A DNA stretch of 64,000 bases, taken from NCBI RefSeq assembly GCF_000768875.1, contig NZ_JRAO01000018.1, forward strand, positions 40,538 through 104,537. Direction: 5' to 3'. Of this stretch, positions 15,301 through 24,568 are shown one piece after another. Under the pieces are notes generated by a model. That model was not told the origin of the DNA. It saw only the letters and a program-made list of their open reading frames with translations, and searched no databases. Source of the DNA: Porphyromonas sp. COT-239 OH1446. Its GTDB lineage: Bacteria; Bacteroidota; Bacteroidia; Bacteroidales; Porphyromonadaceae. How positions within the stretch are numbered: the first letter of the stretch is position 1; each line of letters opens with the position of its first letter. Both the position numbers and the translations under genes were made by a program.

Positions 15301-16389
15301 ATGGAACGTAGTGCCAAGATTTATGTTGCAGGCCATCGAGGCCTCGTCGGTAGTGCCATCCTCAGAGCCCTTCAAGGGCAGGGGTACACCAATCTAGTAG
15401 TTCGAACCCACGCCGAGCTAGACTTAACGGATGCTGTGGCCACACGAGCCTTTTTCGAAGAGGAGAGGCCCGAGTATGTCTTCCTCGCAGCTGCCAAGGT
15501 CGGAGGGATTATGGCAAACAATACCTATCGGGCAGACTTCCTACTCGATAATCTTGCTATCCAGCAGCATGTGATCGGAGAAAGTCTCCGTACAGGGGTC
15601 AAGAAGCTCCTCTTCTTGGGTAGTACCTGCATTTATCCCAAAGAGGCTCCTCAACCCATGAGCGAAGATTGTCTCTTGACTTCCCCCCTCGAATACACAA
15701 ACGAACCCTATGCTATTGCGAAGATCGCAGGACTCAAACTCTGCGAGAGTATGAATTTGCAGTATGGTACGAACTTCATCGCTGCCATGCCTACGAATCT
15801 GTATGGCCCGGGGGATAACTTCGACCTTGAGCGCAGTCATGTCTTGCCCGCAATGCTACGCAAAATGTTGCTGGCAAGGGCTTTGTCCGAGTCGGACTGG
15901 GCATTCATCCGTCGAGACCTTGAGGTGAGACCCCTCCTTCAGCTAGGGGCTCTGAGCGAAGAGAGCAATGAGGCTATTGCCCAAGTACTAGACGAGCACT
16001 ATGGCATCAAGGCTAGTGAACTAATCCTTTGGGGCAGTGGGCGGCCTCGCAGGGAGTTCCTTTGGAGTGAGGATATGGCCCGTGCCTGTGTGTTTCTCAT
16101 GCAGCAGGTGAACTTCTCTGACCTCATCCCTGAGACAGGCCCTGTGCGCAACTGCCACATTAATGTTGGTACTGGAGAGGATATTAGCATCAGTGAGCTG
16201 GCTCATTTGATCGCCTATGTCGTTGGCTATAAGGGGAAGATCTCCTTCGATGTTACGAAGCCAGACGGTACGATGCTGAAGTTAACTGATCCTAGCCGCC
16301 TGCATCGCATGGGCTGGAGGCATAGTGTAGGGTTGGACGAGGGGATCGAGCAGCTACACCGTTGGTATCTCTCTAGCCTTGAGCAATAA
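15301..16389 (+). CDS. fcl: GDP-L-fucose synthase
   Basis: NADPH-dependent epimerase-reductase that converts GDP-4-keto-6-deoxy-mannose to GDP-L-fucose. It is an extended SDR with the nucleotide loop GHRGLVGS (residues 11-18), catalytic Ser in LFLGSTCIYP (about S108) and the YxxxK pair in EPYAIAKIAG (Y137, K141). GDP-sugar contacts follow in PTNLYGPGDNFD and GSGRPRREFLWSEDMA. Compared with the 320-residue E. coli enzyme there is an insert around residues 190-230, as in other Bacteroidetes homologues. It supplies the donor for the adjacent GT10 enzyme. The gene has normal local base composition. Confidence 0.95.
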   Translation: MERSAKIYVAGHRGLVGSAILRALQGQGYTNLVVRTHAELDLTDAVATRAFFEEERPEYVFLAAAKVGGIMANNTYRADFLLDNLAIQQHVIGESLRTGVKKLLFLGSTCIYPKEAPQPMSEDCLLTSPLEYTNEPYAIAKIAGLKLCESMNLQYGTNFIAAMPTNLYGPGDNFDLERSHVLPAMLRKMLLARALSESDWAFIRRDLEVRPLLQLGALSEESNEAIAQVLDEHYGIKASELILWGSGRPRREFLWSEDMARACVFLMQQVNFSDLIPETGPVRNCHINVGTGEDISISELAHLIAYVVGYKGKISFDVTKPDGTMLKLTDPSRLHRMGWRHSVGLDEGIEQLHRWYLSSLEQ

Positions 16390-16440
16390 CTTGTCCCCTA
16401 TAGATTTCCTATGGCTCAGCCGAGAGCTTACGAGCATTAG

Positions 16441-17775
16441 ATGAACGAACAATCCAGCCCGATATGCCTCATCGGATCGAGATCCAGGCCTAGGTTGCTT
16501 GTTCTGATGCTTGTTTTTCTTGCCTCGGCCCTCCCTCAGAGCCTATGGGGCAACATGCCACTGCGTGATAGCCTCTTCTCTTTGCCTCGGGAGGCTTTCG
16601 ATGCCACGAGTGATTCGCTGGTCAAGCATTTGCTTATAGAGGAGGGTTCGCCTATCCGTCGGAGCAATCGTGTGCGCCTATTGACCAGTGGGCAGGAGAA
16701 GTTCGACGATCTCTTCGACCATATTCGTCAGGCACAGCATCATATTCACATGGAGTACTTCAACTTTAGAAATGACTCCATCTCGCATGCTCTCTTTACC
16801 TTGCTCGCCGAGAAGGCAGAGCAAGGGGTGGAGATACGCATCCTCTTTGATGACTTTGGCAACTGGTCGAATAATCGCCCCCTCAAGCGTCGAGACCTCC
16901 TCGAGCTTAGAGATTTGGGAATAGATATTGTCAAGTTTGACCCCATCCGCTTCCCCTATATCAATCATGCTAAGAGCCGCGACCATCGTAAGATCGTGGT
17001 GATTGATGGCTATATCGGCTATGTCGGGGGGATGAATGTCGCAGACTATTACATCAATGGCCTACCTAAGATCGGCCCGTGGAGGGATATTCACATGCGG
17101 ATCGAGGGGGATGCAGTGCTGGATCTGCAGCAGGTCTTTATTGATATGTGGCGAGGGGAGACTGGGCGAGACATTTCGGGCTATGGCTACTATATCGGTA
17201 GCCCCAATCCGCCCCCTGCGGACTCTGCCATCGCTGTGGCTATTGTCGATCGAGAGCCGAATATCAGCCCAGAGGCTATTAAGAGGGCCTATGCGGCCTC
17301 GATACAGGTCTCGGACGATAGGGTTCGGATCATCAACCCTTACTTCGTCCCAACGACCTCGATTTGGCGAGCTATTCGCTCTTCGCTTAAGCGCGGTATT
17401 CAGATCGAGATCATGGTGCCTGAGAAGTCTGACATCCCCTTCACCCCGGATGCGATGTTGCATAAGTTGCGTAAGCTATCCCGGCATGGAGCTAAGGTAT
17501 TACTCTATCAGGGAGGCTTTCATCATTCCAAAATCATGACCGTGGACGATCGCTTCTCAACAGTAGGGTCTGCTAATCTCAACAGTCGTAGCCTGCGCTA
17601 TGACTATGAGACGAATGCCTTTATCTTCGATCGGGGCTTTACTGCGGAGCTCGACTCGCTCTTTGATCGGGACAAAGAGCATTGCATCCCACTGGATGAT
17701 GACTATTGGGAGCGGAGAAGCCTATGGCGTAAGTTCGTCGGTTGGTTTGCTAATCTACTGACACCCTTCCTTTGA
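16441..17775 (+). CDS. cls: Cardiolipin synthase-like phospholipase D family protein
   Basis: Two HKD motifs mark the PLD superfamily: DHRKIVVIDG (H182, K184, D189) followed by GYVGGMN, and HHSKIMTVDD (H362, K364, D369) followed by TVGSANLNSRS. This is the arrangement of bacterial cardiolipin synthases, which join two phosphatidylglycerols. The N-terminus has one hydrophobic stretch (LLVLMLVFLASALPQSLWG) that looks like a signal peptide or anchor, not the two helices of ClsA. The catalytic part is therefore predicted on the periplasmic side. Another PLD-type phospholipid exchange activity cannot be excluded. A terminator follows after 5 bp. Confidence 0.85.
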   Translation: MNEQSSPICLIGSRSRPRLLVLMLVFLASALPQSLWGNMPLRDSLFSLPREAFDATSDSLVKHLLIEEGSPIRRSNRVRLLTSGQEKFDDLFDHIRQAQHHIHMEYFNFRNDSISHALFTLLAEKAEQGVEIRILFDDFGNWSNNRPLKRRDLLELRDLGIDIVKFDPIRFPYINHAKSRDHRKIVVIDGYIGYVGGMNVADYYINGLPKIGPWRDIHMRIEGDAVLDLQQVFIDMWRGETGRDISGYGYYIGSPNPPPADSAIAVAIVDREPNISPEAIKRAYAASIQVSDDRVRIINPYFVPTTSIWRAIRSSLKRGIQIEIMVPEKSDIPFTPDAMLHKLRKLSRHGAKVLLYQGGFHHSKIMTVDDRFSTVGSANLNSRSLRYDYETNAFIFDRGFTAELDSLFDRDKEHCIPLDDDYWERRSLWRKFVGWFANLLTPFL

Positions 17776-17780
17776 ATGAG

Positions 17781-17810
17781 AGATCCGAGGCCTTTACAGG
17801 TCTCGGATCT
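17781..17810 (+). terminator. Terminator of the PLD gene, inside the yihY 3' end
   Basis: A 9-bp stem AGATCCGAG (17781-17789) with CTCGGATCT (17802-17810), then TTTCACTTTG. The distal arm encodes the last residues (KIRDL) and the stop region of the converging yihY-like gene, so coding and terminator sequence overlap. Confidence 0.75.
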
Positions 17811-19158
17811 TTTCACTTTGAGTATTCGCCAGGCATGCTGATCGGGCTCTGAGCATAGCCTCCCATTCGGCTGAGAAGCGTTCGTTCCTGTCTATCTTAA
17901 AGTCCTCCACCCCATGTCGATCGATCAGGTCGAGGACGTAGCCTACAGTCAAGAGTTCGGGGTCAAAGGCTGGCTGATAATAGACCCCCTCAGGGTCGCT
18001 GGAGAGGCGCACTTCGACGATGAGGCCTAGCCTACGCAGCAGTGTAAGTGAGCGTCCCAGCATGCGGGCAGGGATCTTGCATTCGCTCGAGAGACGTGCC
18101 GCATCGTAGGGTGGGAGGTAGGGGTCGGCGAAGTGCTTGGTCATGCGGCTGAGGATGATCAGAGTGACGAAGTCTTGGTAACGCCTAGAGGCATTGTCGC
18201 TGGCAGCCTCGAAGTAGAAGTTGCCTACATTCTGTATTGAGTGGCTCAGTTGTGCTCCGAATAGGGTAATCACCCAGGAGAGCTGTAGCCAGAGGAGCAG
18301 TAGGGGAAAGGCCGCAAAGCTCCCATAGATCGCATTGTATCGAGAGATCCATAGTACCCCGCTGATGTAGAGGGCTTGGAAGATCTGAAAGGCCGATCCT
18401 GCGATCACCCCTGCGATCAATGCAGGCATGAAGCGCACTCGTACATTCGGCATGAATTTGTATAACCCGAAGAAGAGTATGATCGAGAGTGCATAGGGGA
18501 GAAATTTGAAGAGCTGTGCCGTCAGCGGGCCAATAATCATGAGGTCGCTGAGGTAGGTATTCTTGATCGTTGTCATGAAGATCGTTACCCCACTGGAAAG
18601 GATCATCAGCACAGGGATAAGGACGAATATTCCGAGGTAATTGATGATCCTACGCCCCCAGGAGCGTCGGTGTGGAGCCTGCCAAATATCGTTGAAGGTA
18701 TCCTCAATGTCCACGACGAGCATCAGCACGGTGTAGAGCAGGATCAGGAGACCCAAGCCGACGAAGAGCCCCCCCTGAACTTGGTTTAGATAATTCTCCA
18801 CATATTCGAAGCCTCGCTGTAGCTCCTCCTCATGCCCAGGAAGAGCCTTGTTGAGCCCATTGCGTACTACATGCTGTAGCCCAAAGCCCTTGGCAATGCC
18901 GACAATGACGGCTAGCATGGGGACTAGGGATAGGATGGTACTATAGGTGAGCGATGAGGCCTTGCTGTAGAGGTTCGTTTGGAAGAAGCTATTTACGCTC
19001 ATCGAAAAAGCCTTGATGGCAGAGATGCCAATAGCTTTAGACCCCGAGAGCTCATCATGGCTGATGCGCCACATATCGAGCGTGAGGAAGCGGAAGCCCT
19101 TGATAAATCTGAGGCGTAGATTGCGCAGTATGGCCGATAGGCGGGTTTGTTTATTCAT
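17794..19158 (-). CDS. YihY/BrkB family inner-membrane protein
   Basis: Integral membrane protein of 454 residues. About six hydrophobic helices lie between residues 50 and 315, including LTYSTILSLVPMLAVIVGIA, ALSIILFFGLYKFMPN and FPLLLLWLQLSWVITLFGAQ. The signature of the old RNase BN/BrkB family (KASSLTYSTILSLVPMLA; FMPNVRVRF; GSFAAFPLLLLWLQ) is clear. The original RNase BN activity belongs to another protein, and the role of this family is unresolved. The C-terminal 130 residues form a soluble tail with a winged-helix-like stretch (LSSECKIPARMLGRSLTLLR). The gene is single, read from a -7 box 73 bp upstream with repeat array B behind it. Confidence 0.88.
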   Translation of the reverse strand: MNKQTRLSAILRNLRLRFIKGFRFLTLDMWRISHDELSGSKAIGISAIKAFSMSVNSFFQTNLYSKASSLTYSTILSLVPMLAVIVGIAKGFGLQHVVRNGLNKALPGHEEELQRGFEYVENYLNQVQGGLFVGLGLLILLYTVLMLVVDIEDTFNDIWQAPHRRSWGRRIINYLGIFVLIPVLMILSSGVTIFMTTIKNTYLSDLMIIGPLTAQLFKFLPYALSIILFFGLYKFMPNVRVRFMPALIAGVIAGSAFQIFQALYISGVLWISRYNAIYGSFAAFPLLLLWLQLSWVITLFGAQLSHSIQNVGNFYFEAASDNASRRYQDFVTLIILSRMTKHFADPYLPPYDAARLSSECKIPARMLGRSLTLLRRLGLIVEVRLSSDPEGVYYQPAFDPELLTVGYVLDLIDRHGVEDFKIDRNERFSAEWEAMLRARSACLANTQSEKIRDL

Positions 19159-19230
19159 TCTTTGTTGTCGAGGTAAATCTATGCACCATTACAGACCTCA
19201 GAGAGACGTCGGGGCGGCTGAGGATCTAAG

Positions 19231-19238
19231 CAAAGGTA
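19231..19238 (-). promoter_or_regulatory. -7 box for the yihY-like gene
   Basis: TACCTTTG on the minus strand, then CTTAG, 73 bp upstream of the ATG at 19158. Array B begins 74 bp further upstream. Confidence 0.55.
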
Positions 19239-19311
19239 GTAAATCTCTCTAAGCTCTACCTCCACAGCATCTTGAGCATTTATCAGATCTAACGCCACTG
19301 GTCTCCCTCTA

Positions 19312-19469
19312 GGAATTCAAGTAGGATCGATGATGAGATCTAAGTAGGAGTTCGAGTGAAGTCCTATCTGATCCTCGAGTGAGATCCTATCTATATCTCC
19401 ACTGCGACTCTATTTTATGTCTCTACGGAGTTCTTATTGGCCGCTCGCCCGCGATCCTATCTAGATCCT
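19312..19469. repeat. 23-bp-period repeat array B (7 units)
   Basis: Two reverse units (starts 19312, 19335) followed by five forward units (19360, 19383, 19406, 19430, 19453) of the same degenerate 17-bp motif as array A. Neighbouring starts differ by 23-24 bp, and by 25 bp at the reverse-to-forward switch. The clearest copy is GATCCTATCTATATCTC at 19383. The array occupies most of the 326-bp gap between the yihY-like promoter and the end of the first glycosyltransferase gene. Confidence 0.85.
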
Positions 19470-19484
19470 TTTACGATATGATCT

Positions 19485-20630
19485 CTAGGTGTTGACTTCG
19501 CCTAGTAGAATCTCGAAGAGGGCAGACCAATCTTGTGCGTACGGAGCAGATACTTCTTCCCTGGTAATTGATTGGGTTGCGAGCTTACCGCATAGTGCCT
19601 GCTCCATCAGATCGGCTAGCTTAGCGGCATCCTCCACGGGGAAGAAGGCCACTCGTTCGCCTCCAGCAGAGGTCTCGTGCGCATAGGGTAGATCTGCCAA
19701 GAGCACGGGCTTGCTTACCCCCAAGGTGTGGCAGGTCTCGAGAAACTCTGTGATCGGCAATCCCCAGGTCTCCACCCGAGAGGGGAAAACGAAGCAGTCA
19801 GTCGAGGCATAGTGAGCATACAATCGATCTCGATCCATGAGTCCTGCAAAGTGTAGGGAGCGTACTTCACCCCATCGAGCCTTGATGTACTGAGCATACT
19901 TATTCTCATCCCCCCGGATCGTCATGATGGTCTCAAAAGCCCCACAGCCCACTCGCCTCTCCAGCAGTCGTGTGGCCTCGGCTAAGGTCTCGAAACCCTT
20001 ATGGGTATCGGGTGTAGAGGCAAAGAAGAAGCGGTAGGGTACATCCTCCTCGCCTCTGCTCAAGCTGGAGAGGCTCGCTGGTAGCTGTGCGTTGCGGGGT
20101 GGGGGGGCAACGATGAAGCGTTCGGCTGTGATGCCAAACATCTTGCTGAAGCCTCTACGCAGCCACTCTTGCTGGACAATCAAATAGCGATTGCGCCTGA
20201 TACCTATTTGATAGGCGAACCTGGTGAATAGGGCAAAGAGTGGGATCTTGGGATCAAAGCGGAAGTCCCCCCAATGCCACTTGAGGAAGGGAAAAGAGGT
20301 CTGACAGTAAACCGCTTGACGGGCAGCCCGAACCCTCGGTGTCGTATCATGTAGAGAGAGCCATAGGTCGATCGATTCGAGCTCTTTCGATATGCGGTGC
20401 ATGGTCATGTATTCGCACCACAGACGCTTAGCCCACCCATCGATGGCCCAGGGTAGTTCGATATACTCTATATGGGGATAGTCTGCTAGATCACGCCGAT
20501 GTACCAGGGCGATGATGCGCCAGCCTTGCCTATTGACCTCGGAGGACAGGAATGAAAGGCATTGTCTGAGGATGGTCAACGTCCCCCCTTTGCGCAGGTT
20601 TACGGCCGAAATGACAATCGTTCGCTTCAT
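19485..20630 (-). CDS. Glycosyltransferase, GT4-like
   Basis: GT-B fold transferase of 381 residues, probably acting on a lipid-linked or LPS glycan at the inner face of the membrane. It begins ISAVNLRKGGTLTILRQCL, the Gly-rich acceptor loop of this family. It continues with FFFASTPDTHKGFETLAEA (start of the nucleotide-sugar domain) and the late donor-binding segment DCFVFPSRVETWGLPITEFLE, a form of the E-x7-E motif. No membrane helix is seen. It lies 4 bp after a second GT4 gene, so the two are co-transcribed. The sugar and acceptor cannot be told. Confidence 0.85.
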   Translation of the reverse strand: MKRTIVISAVNLRKGGTLTILRQCLSFLSSEVNRQGWRIIALVHRRDLADYPHIEYIELPWAIDGWAKRLWCEYMTMHRISKELESIDLWLSLHDTTPRVRAARQAVYCQTSFPFLKWHWGDFRFDPKIPLFALFTRFAYQIGIRRNRYLIVQQEWLRRGFSKMFGITAERFIVAPPPRNAQLPASLSSLSRGEEDVPYRFFFASTPDTHKGFETLAEATRLLERRVGCGAFETIMTIRGDENKYAQYIKARWGEVRSLHFAGLMDRDRLYAHYASTDCFVFPSRVETWGLPITEFLETCHTLGVSKPVLLADLPYAHETSAGGERVAFFPVEDAAKLADLMEQALCGKLATQSITREEVSAPYAQDWSALFEILLGEVNT

Positions 20631-20634
20631 CGGC

Positions 20635-21777
20635 TCAATGTTTCGTGTGGAGTAACTGGCCGAATAGCTCTTCCCATTGTGCCATAATGGGCTCTATTTG
20701 GTATCGTTCGGAGGAGCGAATAGCTTCGGCAGACATCTTTTGACGAATAGCTTCATCACCCATGAGTTTCGCTAGTGCTTCAGCGAAGGCCTGTTCATTC
20801 CCCGGCTCAATCAGATAGCCAGATTGCCCGTGGCGGACGATATCTCTTGGACCACTTGGACACGCATAGGAAACAACAGGTAGTCCAATAGCCTGTGCTT
20901 CAATGAGTACCATTGGTAGACCCTCGTAATGAGAACTCATTACGTAGATAGATGACTTACAATACTCCCTTTCGATGTAGTGGCTAATACCTCCAAGGAT
21001 GATCTGCTGCTCTAGTCCTAGTCTATTGATTTTATCTTGAAGCTCTTGTCTTAATGGCCCATCCCCCATAATAACTAGCTCCCAATCAGGAAATTGTTTC
21101 GCAACTAGAGCCCATAGATCTATGAGTGAAGAGAAATTTTTCTGATATTCAAATCGTCCTACAGCAATGGCTCTTTTAGAAGAAATATCGGCAATCTTTT
21201 TAGGTGCAAAGGGGCAGGCGTTAGGGATGACTATTACGTTCTTATTACGCTTCCATAGTTTTAACTCTTCTTGAGTTAAGATGACAAAACGATCGTAGCG
21301 GCGAGAAAGTAGCTCTTCTGCCCACACCCGTAAGACTCCCCAAAGACGATACAACCATCTATTTTTGGGGTACATTAGTATTCGTGTATACTTAGAGCTA
21401 TGGAGTTCTAGCACCTTGAGGCTGCCATCTCGAAGAGATGGCAATAGTGGTGCATCTTGGAAGAAGGTCGATACCGTAATGTCGGGCTTGATCTCGGCGA
21501 GTAGGGCCTCGAGTTTGCGCTTATGCTCGCCTCTCTTGATACGTAGAGCCCGCAGACGACGCCACCGTCCGAGAGCATTGTCCAGCTCATAGTTGAGCGC
21601 AAGGTCATGTAGCTGAACCCGATCGTCTAGATCAAAGGCTGGCCTCGCCCCTCTCTGATCAGTCGTGATGATGTGTACCGTATGCCCATGCTGCACCCAG
21701 TAGTTTGCCTTGCTCGATATTACTCGCTCGATGCCACCTCTGCGGTGCAGTGCCTGAAGGCAATATGCTATAACCAT
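20635..21777 (-). CDS. Glycosyltransferase, GT4 family
   Basis: GT-B transferase of 380 residues. I take the ATG at 21777, giving MVIAYCLQALHRRGGIERV, because this places the Gly-rich loop (HRRGGIERV) at the N-terminus where GT4 enzymes have it. An upstream in-frame ATG (21966) would lie beyond the promoter. The second Rossmann domain carries AIAVGRFEYQKNFSSLIDLW and the E-x7-E motif in SSHYEGLPMVLIEAQAIGLP. This is the common pattern of LPS/capsule mannosyl-, galactosyl- or glucosyltransferases. It is first of a two-gene unit. Parts of the middle (about 20930-21380) are richer in A/T than the flanks. Confidence 0.9.
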   Translation of the reverse strand: MVIAYCLQALHRRGGIERVISSKANYWVQHGHTVHIITTDQRGARPAFDLDDRVQLHDLALNYELDNALGRWRRLRALRIKRGEHKRKLEALLAEIKPDITVSTFFQDAPLLPSLRDGSLKVLELHSSKYTRILMYPKNRWLYRLWGVLRVWAEELLSRRYDRFVILTQEELKLWKRNKNVIVIPNACPFAPKKIADISSKRAIAVGRFEYQKNFSSLIDLWALVAKQFPDWELVIMGDGPLRQELQDKINRLGLEQQIILGGISHYIEREYCKSSIYVMSSHYEGLPMVLIEAQAIGLPVVSYACPSGPRDIVRHGQSGYLIEPGNEQAFAEALAKLMGDEAIRQKMSAEAIRSSERYQIEPIMAQWEELFGQLLHTKH

Positions 21778-21801
21778 AATGTACGTAACTATTTCTTTAA
21801 G

Positions 21802-21809
21802 CAAAGGTA
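21802..21809 (-). promoter_or_regulatory. -7 box for the GT4 pair
   Basis: TACCTTTG on the minus strand, 25 bp upstream of the ATG at 21777, in the 55-bp space before the tpiA terminator. This supports the shorter start for the GT4 gene. Confidence 0.65.
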
Positions 21810-21865
21810 GCAAAAGGAATAGAGACTTTGTTGCCTGCATGCTGGAGGTTCTTGCAAAAGGAAAA

Positions 21866-21899
21866 GGGTTGCGGAGAGGCCTCAGCCTCACCACAACCC
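21866..21899 (-). terminator. Terminator of the lon-tpiA gene run
   Basis: On the minus strand GGGTTG and CAACCC enclose GG/CC and an inner GGC/GCC pairing. TTTTCCTTTT follows. It begins 33 bp after the tpiA stop and fits a rho-independent terminator. Confidence 0.85.
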
Positions 21900-21931
21900 C
21901 TCTCGGATAGTTTTGCTCTCCGTTGAGAGAC

Positions 21932-22687
21932 TTAGAAAGCCTCGATGATGGGAAGGAACTTCTCAACAGACAGAGAAGCCCCGCCGATCAGTCCGCCATC
22001 AACGTCTGGACGAGAGAAGAGCTCCTGAGCATTACCTGCATTGCAGCTGCCACCATAGAGGATCGTGCAGTCCTCTGCGATCTGAGCCCCATACTTGTTG
22101 GCTATGAAGCTGCGGATGTGCGCATGAATCTCCTGAGCCTGATCGGAGGTAGCGGTCAGACCTGTACCGATAGCCCAAACAGGTTCGTAGGCCAGCACGA
22201 TCTTGCCAAAATCCTCTGCTGAGAGCGAGAAGAGTGCTTGAGCGATCTGCTGCTCTACAACCTCGAAGTGCTTGCCAGCCTCACGCTCCTCCTTCACTTC
22301 ACCGATGCAGAAGATAGGTGTCAGGCCATTGGCTAAGGCTAGCTTCACCTTCTCTGTCAGGATCTGATCCGTCTCACCATAGTAGGCTCTTCGCTCGGAA
22401 TGTCCTAGGATCACATAGCTAGCCCCAGTAGAGGCCACCATAGCGGCAGATACTTCGCCCGTGTAAGCTCCCTCAGCCTTGTCGGCACAGTTCTCAGCAG
22501 CGATGCCGATGGGGCTATCAGTGGCTAGTTCGGCAATGCTTGCCAGGTGAATGAAAGGAGCACCAATGATGACTTCGCAGCGGAGCTGCTTGCCCGATAG
22601 GGTGGACTTCAGTTCTTCGATGAAGCTCTTCCCTTCACAGAGGGTTTTATTCATCTTCCAGTTCCCTGCTACAATGTTCTTTCTCAT
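21932..22687 (-). CDS. tpiA: Triosephosphate isomerase
   Basis: Glycolytic TIM-barrel enzyme that interconverts dihydroxyacetone phosphate and glyceraldehyde 3-phosphate. All catalytic residues are visible: Lys in AGNWKMNKT (about residues 8-13), His in VILGHSERR and Glu in [11 protein letters not shown]. The phosphate-binding end has [10 protein letters not shown] and [10 protein letters not shown]. The length (251) is standard. It is the last gene of a minus-strand run lon - DUF1599 - BT_3928-like - tpiA with gaps of 21, -4 and 13 bp, then a terminator. Confidence 0.97.
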   Translation of the reverse strand: MRKNIVAGNWKMNKTLCEGKSFIEELKSTLSGKQLRCEVIIGAPFIHLASIAELATDSPIGIAAENCADKAEGAYTGEVSAAMVASTGASYVILGHSERRAYYGETDQILTEKVKLALANGLTPIFCIGEVKEEREAGKHFEVVEQQIAQALFSLSAEDFGKIVLAYEPVWAIGTGLTATSDQAQEIHAHIRSFIANKYGAQIAEDCTILYGGSCNAGNAQELFSRPDVDGGLIGGASLSVEKFLPIIEAF

Positions 22688-22700
22688 TTGTCGTTTACTT

Positions 22701-24008
22701 TTATGAATGATGATTAGTTGAATTTGTCTCTCTTCCTCTTCTGACTAGTTGGGAGAGTACCATGATGTACCTTAGTAGCAGTCGCAGAGCCCCGTGTAGC
22801 AGTAGTGCTGCCCACAGCCCGAGCAGTGCCATGCGCCAGTAGGTAGGGTGGGTTGTCTTACCCTCCTGCATACGACTATGCAGGTAGGTCGTGATTTGCT
22901 CCGTTTCGGGTAGGTTGGCCGTGGAGATCTTGTCTACTATCTTACCCGAGCGCAAGAGCAGTAGTGTCGGATTGCCTCTGCCGATCGTCTTGATGGTCGT
23001 CGCATCCGCTGTTAGGAACGGATAGCTAGCTCCGGTCTGATATTGCCACCACTCCATAGCAGACTTAGAGCCATCTGAGACACCATAGAAATTATAGCCT
23101 AGGCTTCGGCTCTGTCTGTAGAGCTCGTTGATTTGGTCGATGTGCCCTTGGTCGGCACGTTCAAGATTGGCCGAGAGGAGGAGGATTGCCCCCATGCTAT
23201 CGCTCAGAATGTTCTCTGTGAGGTTCTCCCCATCCGCCCCCAGCAGGTCGAGACTGTAGCGTGATGACTCCAGTTCTGTGGGGGCAAGGCTCTCTACCTT
23301 GACGAAGCTCCATGAGCTATCGGGTAGGCTGTCGGGAGAGAAGCTCCCTTGCTCCCCGTTCCGCTCATAGATGTAGCGGCTGGCCTCGAGCAGTCGGGTC
23401 TGTCGCTCAGATTGCTCCATCGCAATGGCTTGAGCTAGATCTAGCCCTCTAGGGTAGGGGCGTAGGTCAATGATCGGTAGGTACTTTACATTCGCATGGA
23501 TGAAAGTCGTAATACCAAAGACTGCTAGAACCATAGGTATCCATCGCTCTCGCCGAGTGTAGAGGTAGTGAATACCTCGGGCATGACGCATAACCCAGTA
23601 AGAGAGAGGTAGGAGCAGAAGGTTTTTGATTACTGTCTCTGTGTTGGAGAGCCTAATGGCATCTCCGAAGCATCCACAGTCTGTAATCGCTCCGGTTACC
23701 AAGGTGTAGACCGTTAGCAGAGTCATCAGCAGCATGGTCAAGAAGATCAGTCTAGAGCAGAGCCTGCGATAAATGCCCATTAGTAGGAAAGAACCCAGCA
23801 GGAACTCAATAGCACACACTCCATAGGCTAGCCAAGCCATTCCCGTTTCGTACTCGGCCAAGAAGCCTAGGCCGAAGGCTCTTACATACTCGCCCAGCTT
23901 GAGAGATACCCCTATAGGATCTATGGCCTTGAGTAGTCCTGAGGCTACGAAGACCCCACCGAGTATTACCCGGGCAACCTCCAATACATAGCGAGAGTAA
24001 GACTTCAT
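22701..24008 (-). CDS. BT_3928-like membrane protein (DoxX/MauE plus thioredoxin-like)
   Basis: The N-terminal half has four or five membrane helices of the DoxX/MauE type ([37 protein letters not shown]). A Cys pair occurs in [11 protein letters not shown] (C111, C113). MauE-type proteins handle disulfide redox chemistry. The C-terminal half (about residues 160-400) lies outside the first helix bundle and contains a thioredoxin-like stretch ([20 protein letters not shown] ... [18 protein letters not shown]) without an obvious CXXC. A final hydrophobic helix ends the protein. The family is conserved upstream of tpiA in Bacteroidales. A redox role is inferred only from these motifs. It overlaps DUF1599 by 4 bp (ATGA). 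Confidence 0.8.
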   Translation of the reverse strand: MKSYSRYVLEVARVILGGVFVASGLLKAIDPIGVSLKLGEYVRAFGLGFLAEYETGMAWLAYGVCAIEFLLGSFLLMGIYRRLCSRLIFLTMLLMTLLTVYTLVTGAITDCGCFGDAIRLSNTETVIKNLLLLPLSYWVMRHARGIHYLYTRRERWIPMVLAVFGITTFIHANVKYLPIIDLRPYPRGLDLAQAIAMEQSERQTRLLEASRYIYERNGEQGSFSPDSLPDSSWSFVKVESLAPTELESSRYSLDLLGADGENLTENILSDSMGAILLLSANLERADQGHIDQINELYRQSRSLGYNFYGVSDGSKSAMEWWQYQTGASYPFLTADATTIKTIGRGNPTLLLLRSGKIVDKISTANLPETEQITTYLHSRMQEGKTTHPTYWRMALLGLWAALLLHGALRLLLRYIMVLSQLVRRGRETNSTNHHS

Positions 24009-24547
24009 TGTTGTAGCTTGACTAAGGCAAAGATGGCATAATTGACCATGTCCATGTAGTTGGCCTCGATCCCCTCAGAGGCAAGCGTTTCTCCACCTAG
24101 GTCTTCGATCTGCTTTGTACGATAGATCTTGGTCAAGATGAGGTCTACGAGAGAGCTCAAGCGCATCTGTCGCCAAGCCTCTCCATAGTCATGATTTTTG
24201 GCTCTCATCAGCTCTAGGGTGCGCTCCAGTTGTCTGTCATAGCACTCTAGAGCCACTTCGCAGCTAATGTCGGGGTGGTCTACTGCTCCGCGCTCGAGCT
24301 GTATCATGGCCACGAGACCATAGTTGATGATCCCGACGAACTCGGGCTCTATCCCCTCATCCACACATCGCTCCCCGACCTGCTGGAGCGTCCGAATACG
24401 TCCAGCCTTGATGTAGATTTGATCTGTCAAGGACGAGGCTCTCATGATCCGCCACGAGGGGCCATAGTCATGGAGCTTGCGTACGAATAGCTCTCGGCAC
24501 TGGGCCACGACGGTCTGTACTTGTGCCTGGGTGTCTGATTTGCTCAT
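24005..24547 (-). CDS. DUF1599 protein, internally duplicated
   Basis: Soluble all-helical protein of 180 residues made of two related halves. Each has the pattern K-x2-DYG-x2-WR-x-MR-x-SSL-x-D, then an EGIE box and a closing NY. The copies lie at about residues 15-85 and 95-178. The pattern resembles MazG-like/DUF1599 NTP-pyrophosphohydrolase relatives, but no enzyme activity is established for the family. It is translationally coupled to the downstream BT_3928-like gene through an ATGA overlap and follows lon by 21 bp. Confidence 0.85.
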   Translation of the reverse strand: MSKSDTQAQVQTVVAQCRELFVRKLHDYGPSWRIMRASSLTDQIYIKAGRIRTLQQVGERCVDEGIEPEFVGIINYGLVAMIQLERGAVDHPDISCEVALECYDRQLERTLELMRAKNHDYGEAWRQMRLSSLVDLILTKIYRTKQIEDLGGETLASEGIEANYMDMVNYAIFALVKLQQ

Positions 24548-24568
24548 AGCTCTCTAGCTGTGTAGATG

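Noticed and set aside
20635..21966. Longer N-terminus for the second GT4 protein
   Set aside because: It would start upstream of the -7 box at 21802 and inside the tpiA terminator; the GT4 Gly-rich loop begins at the shorter start.
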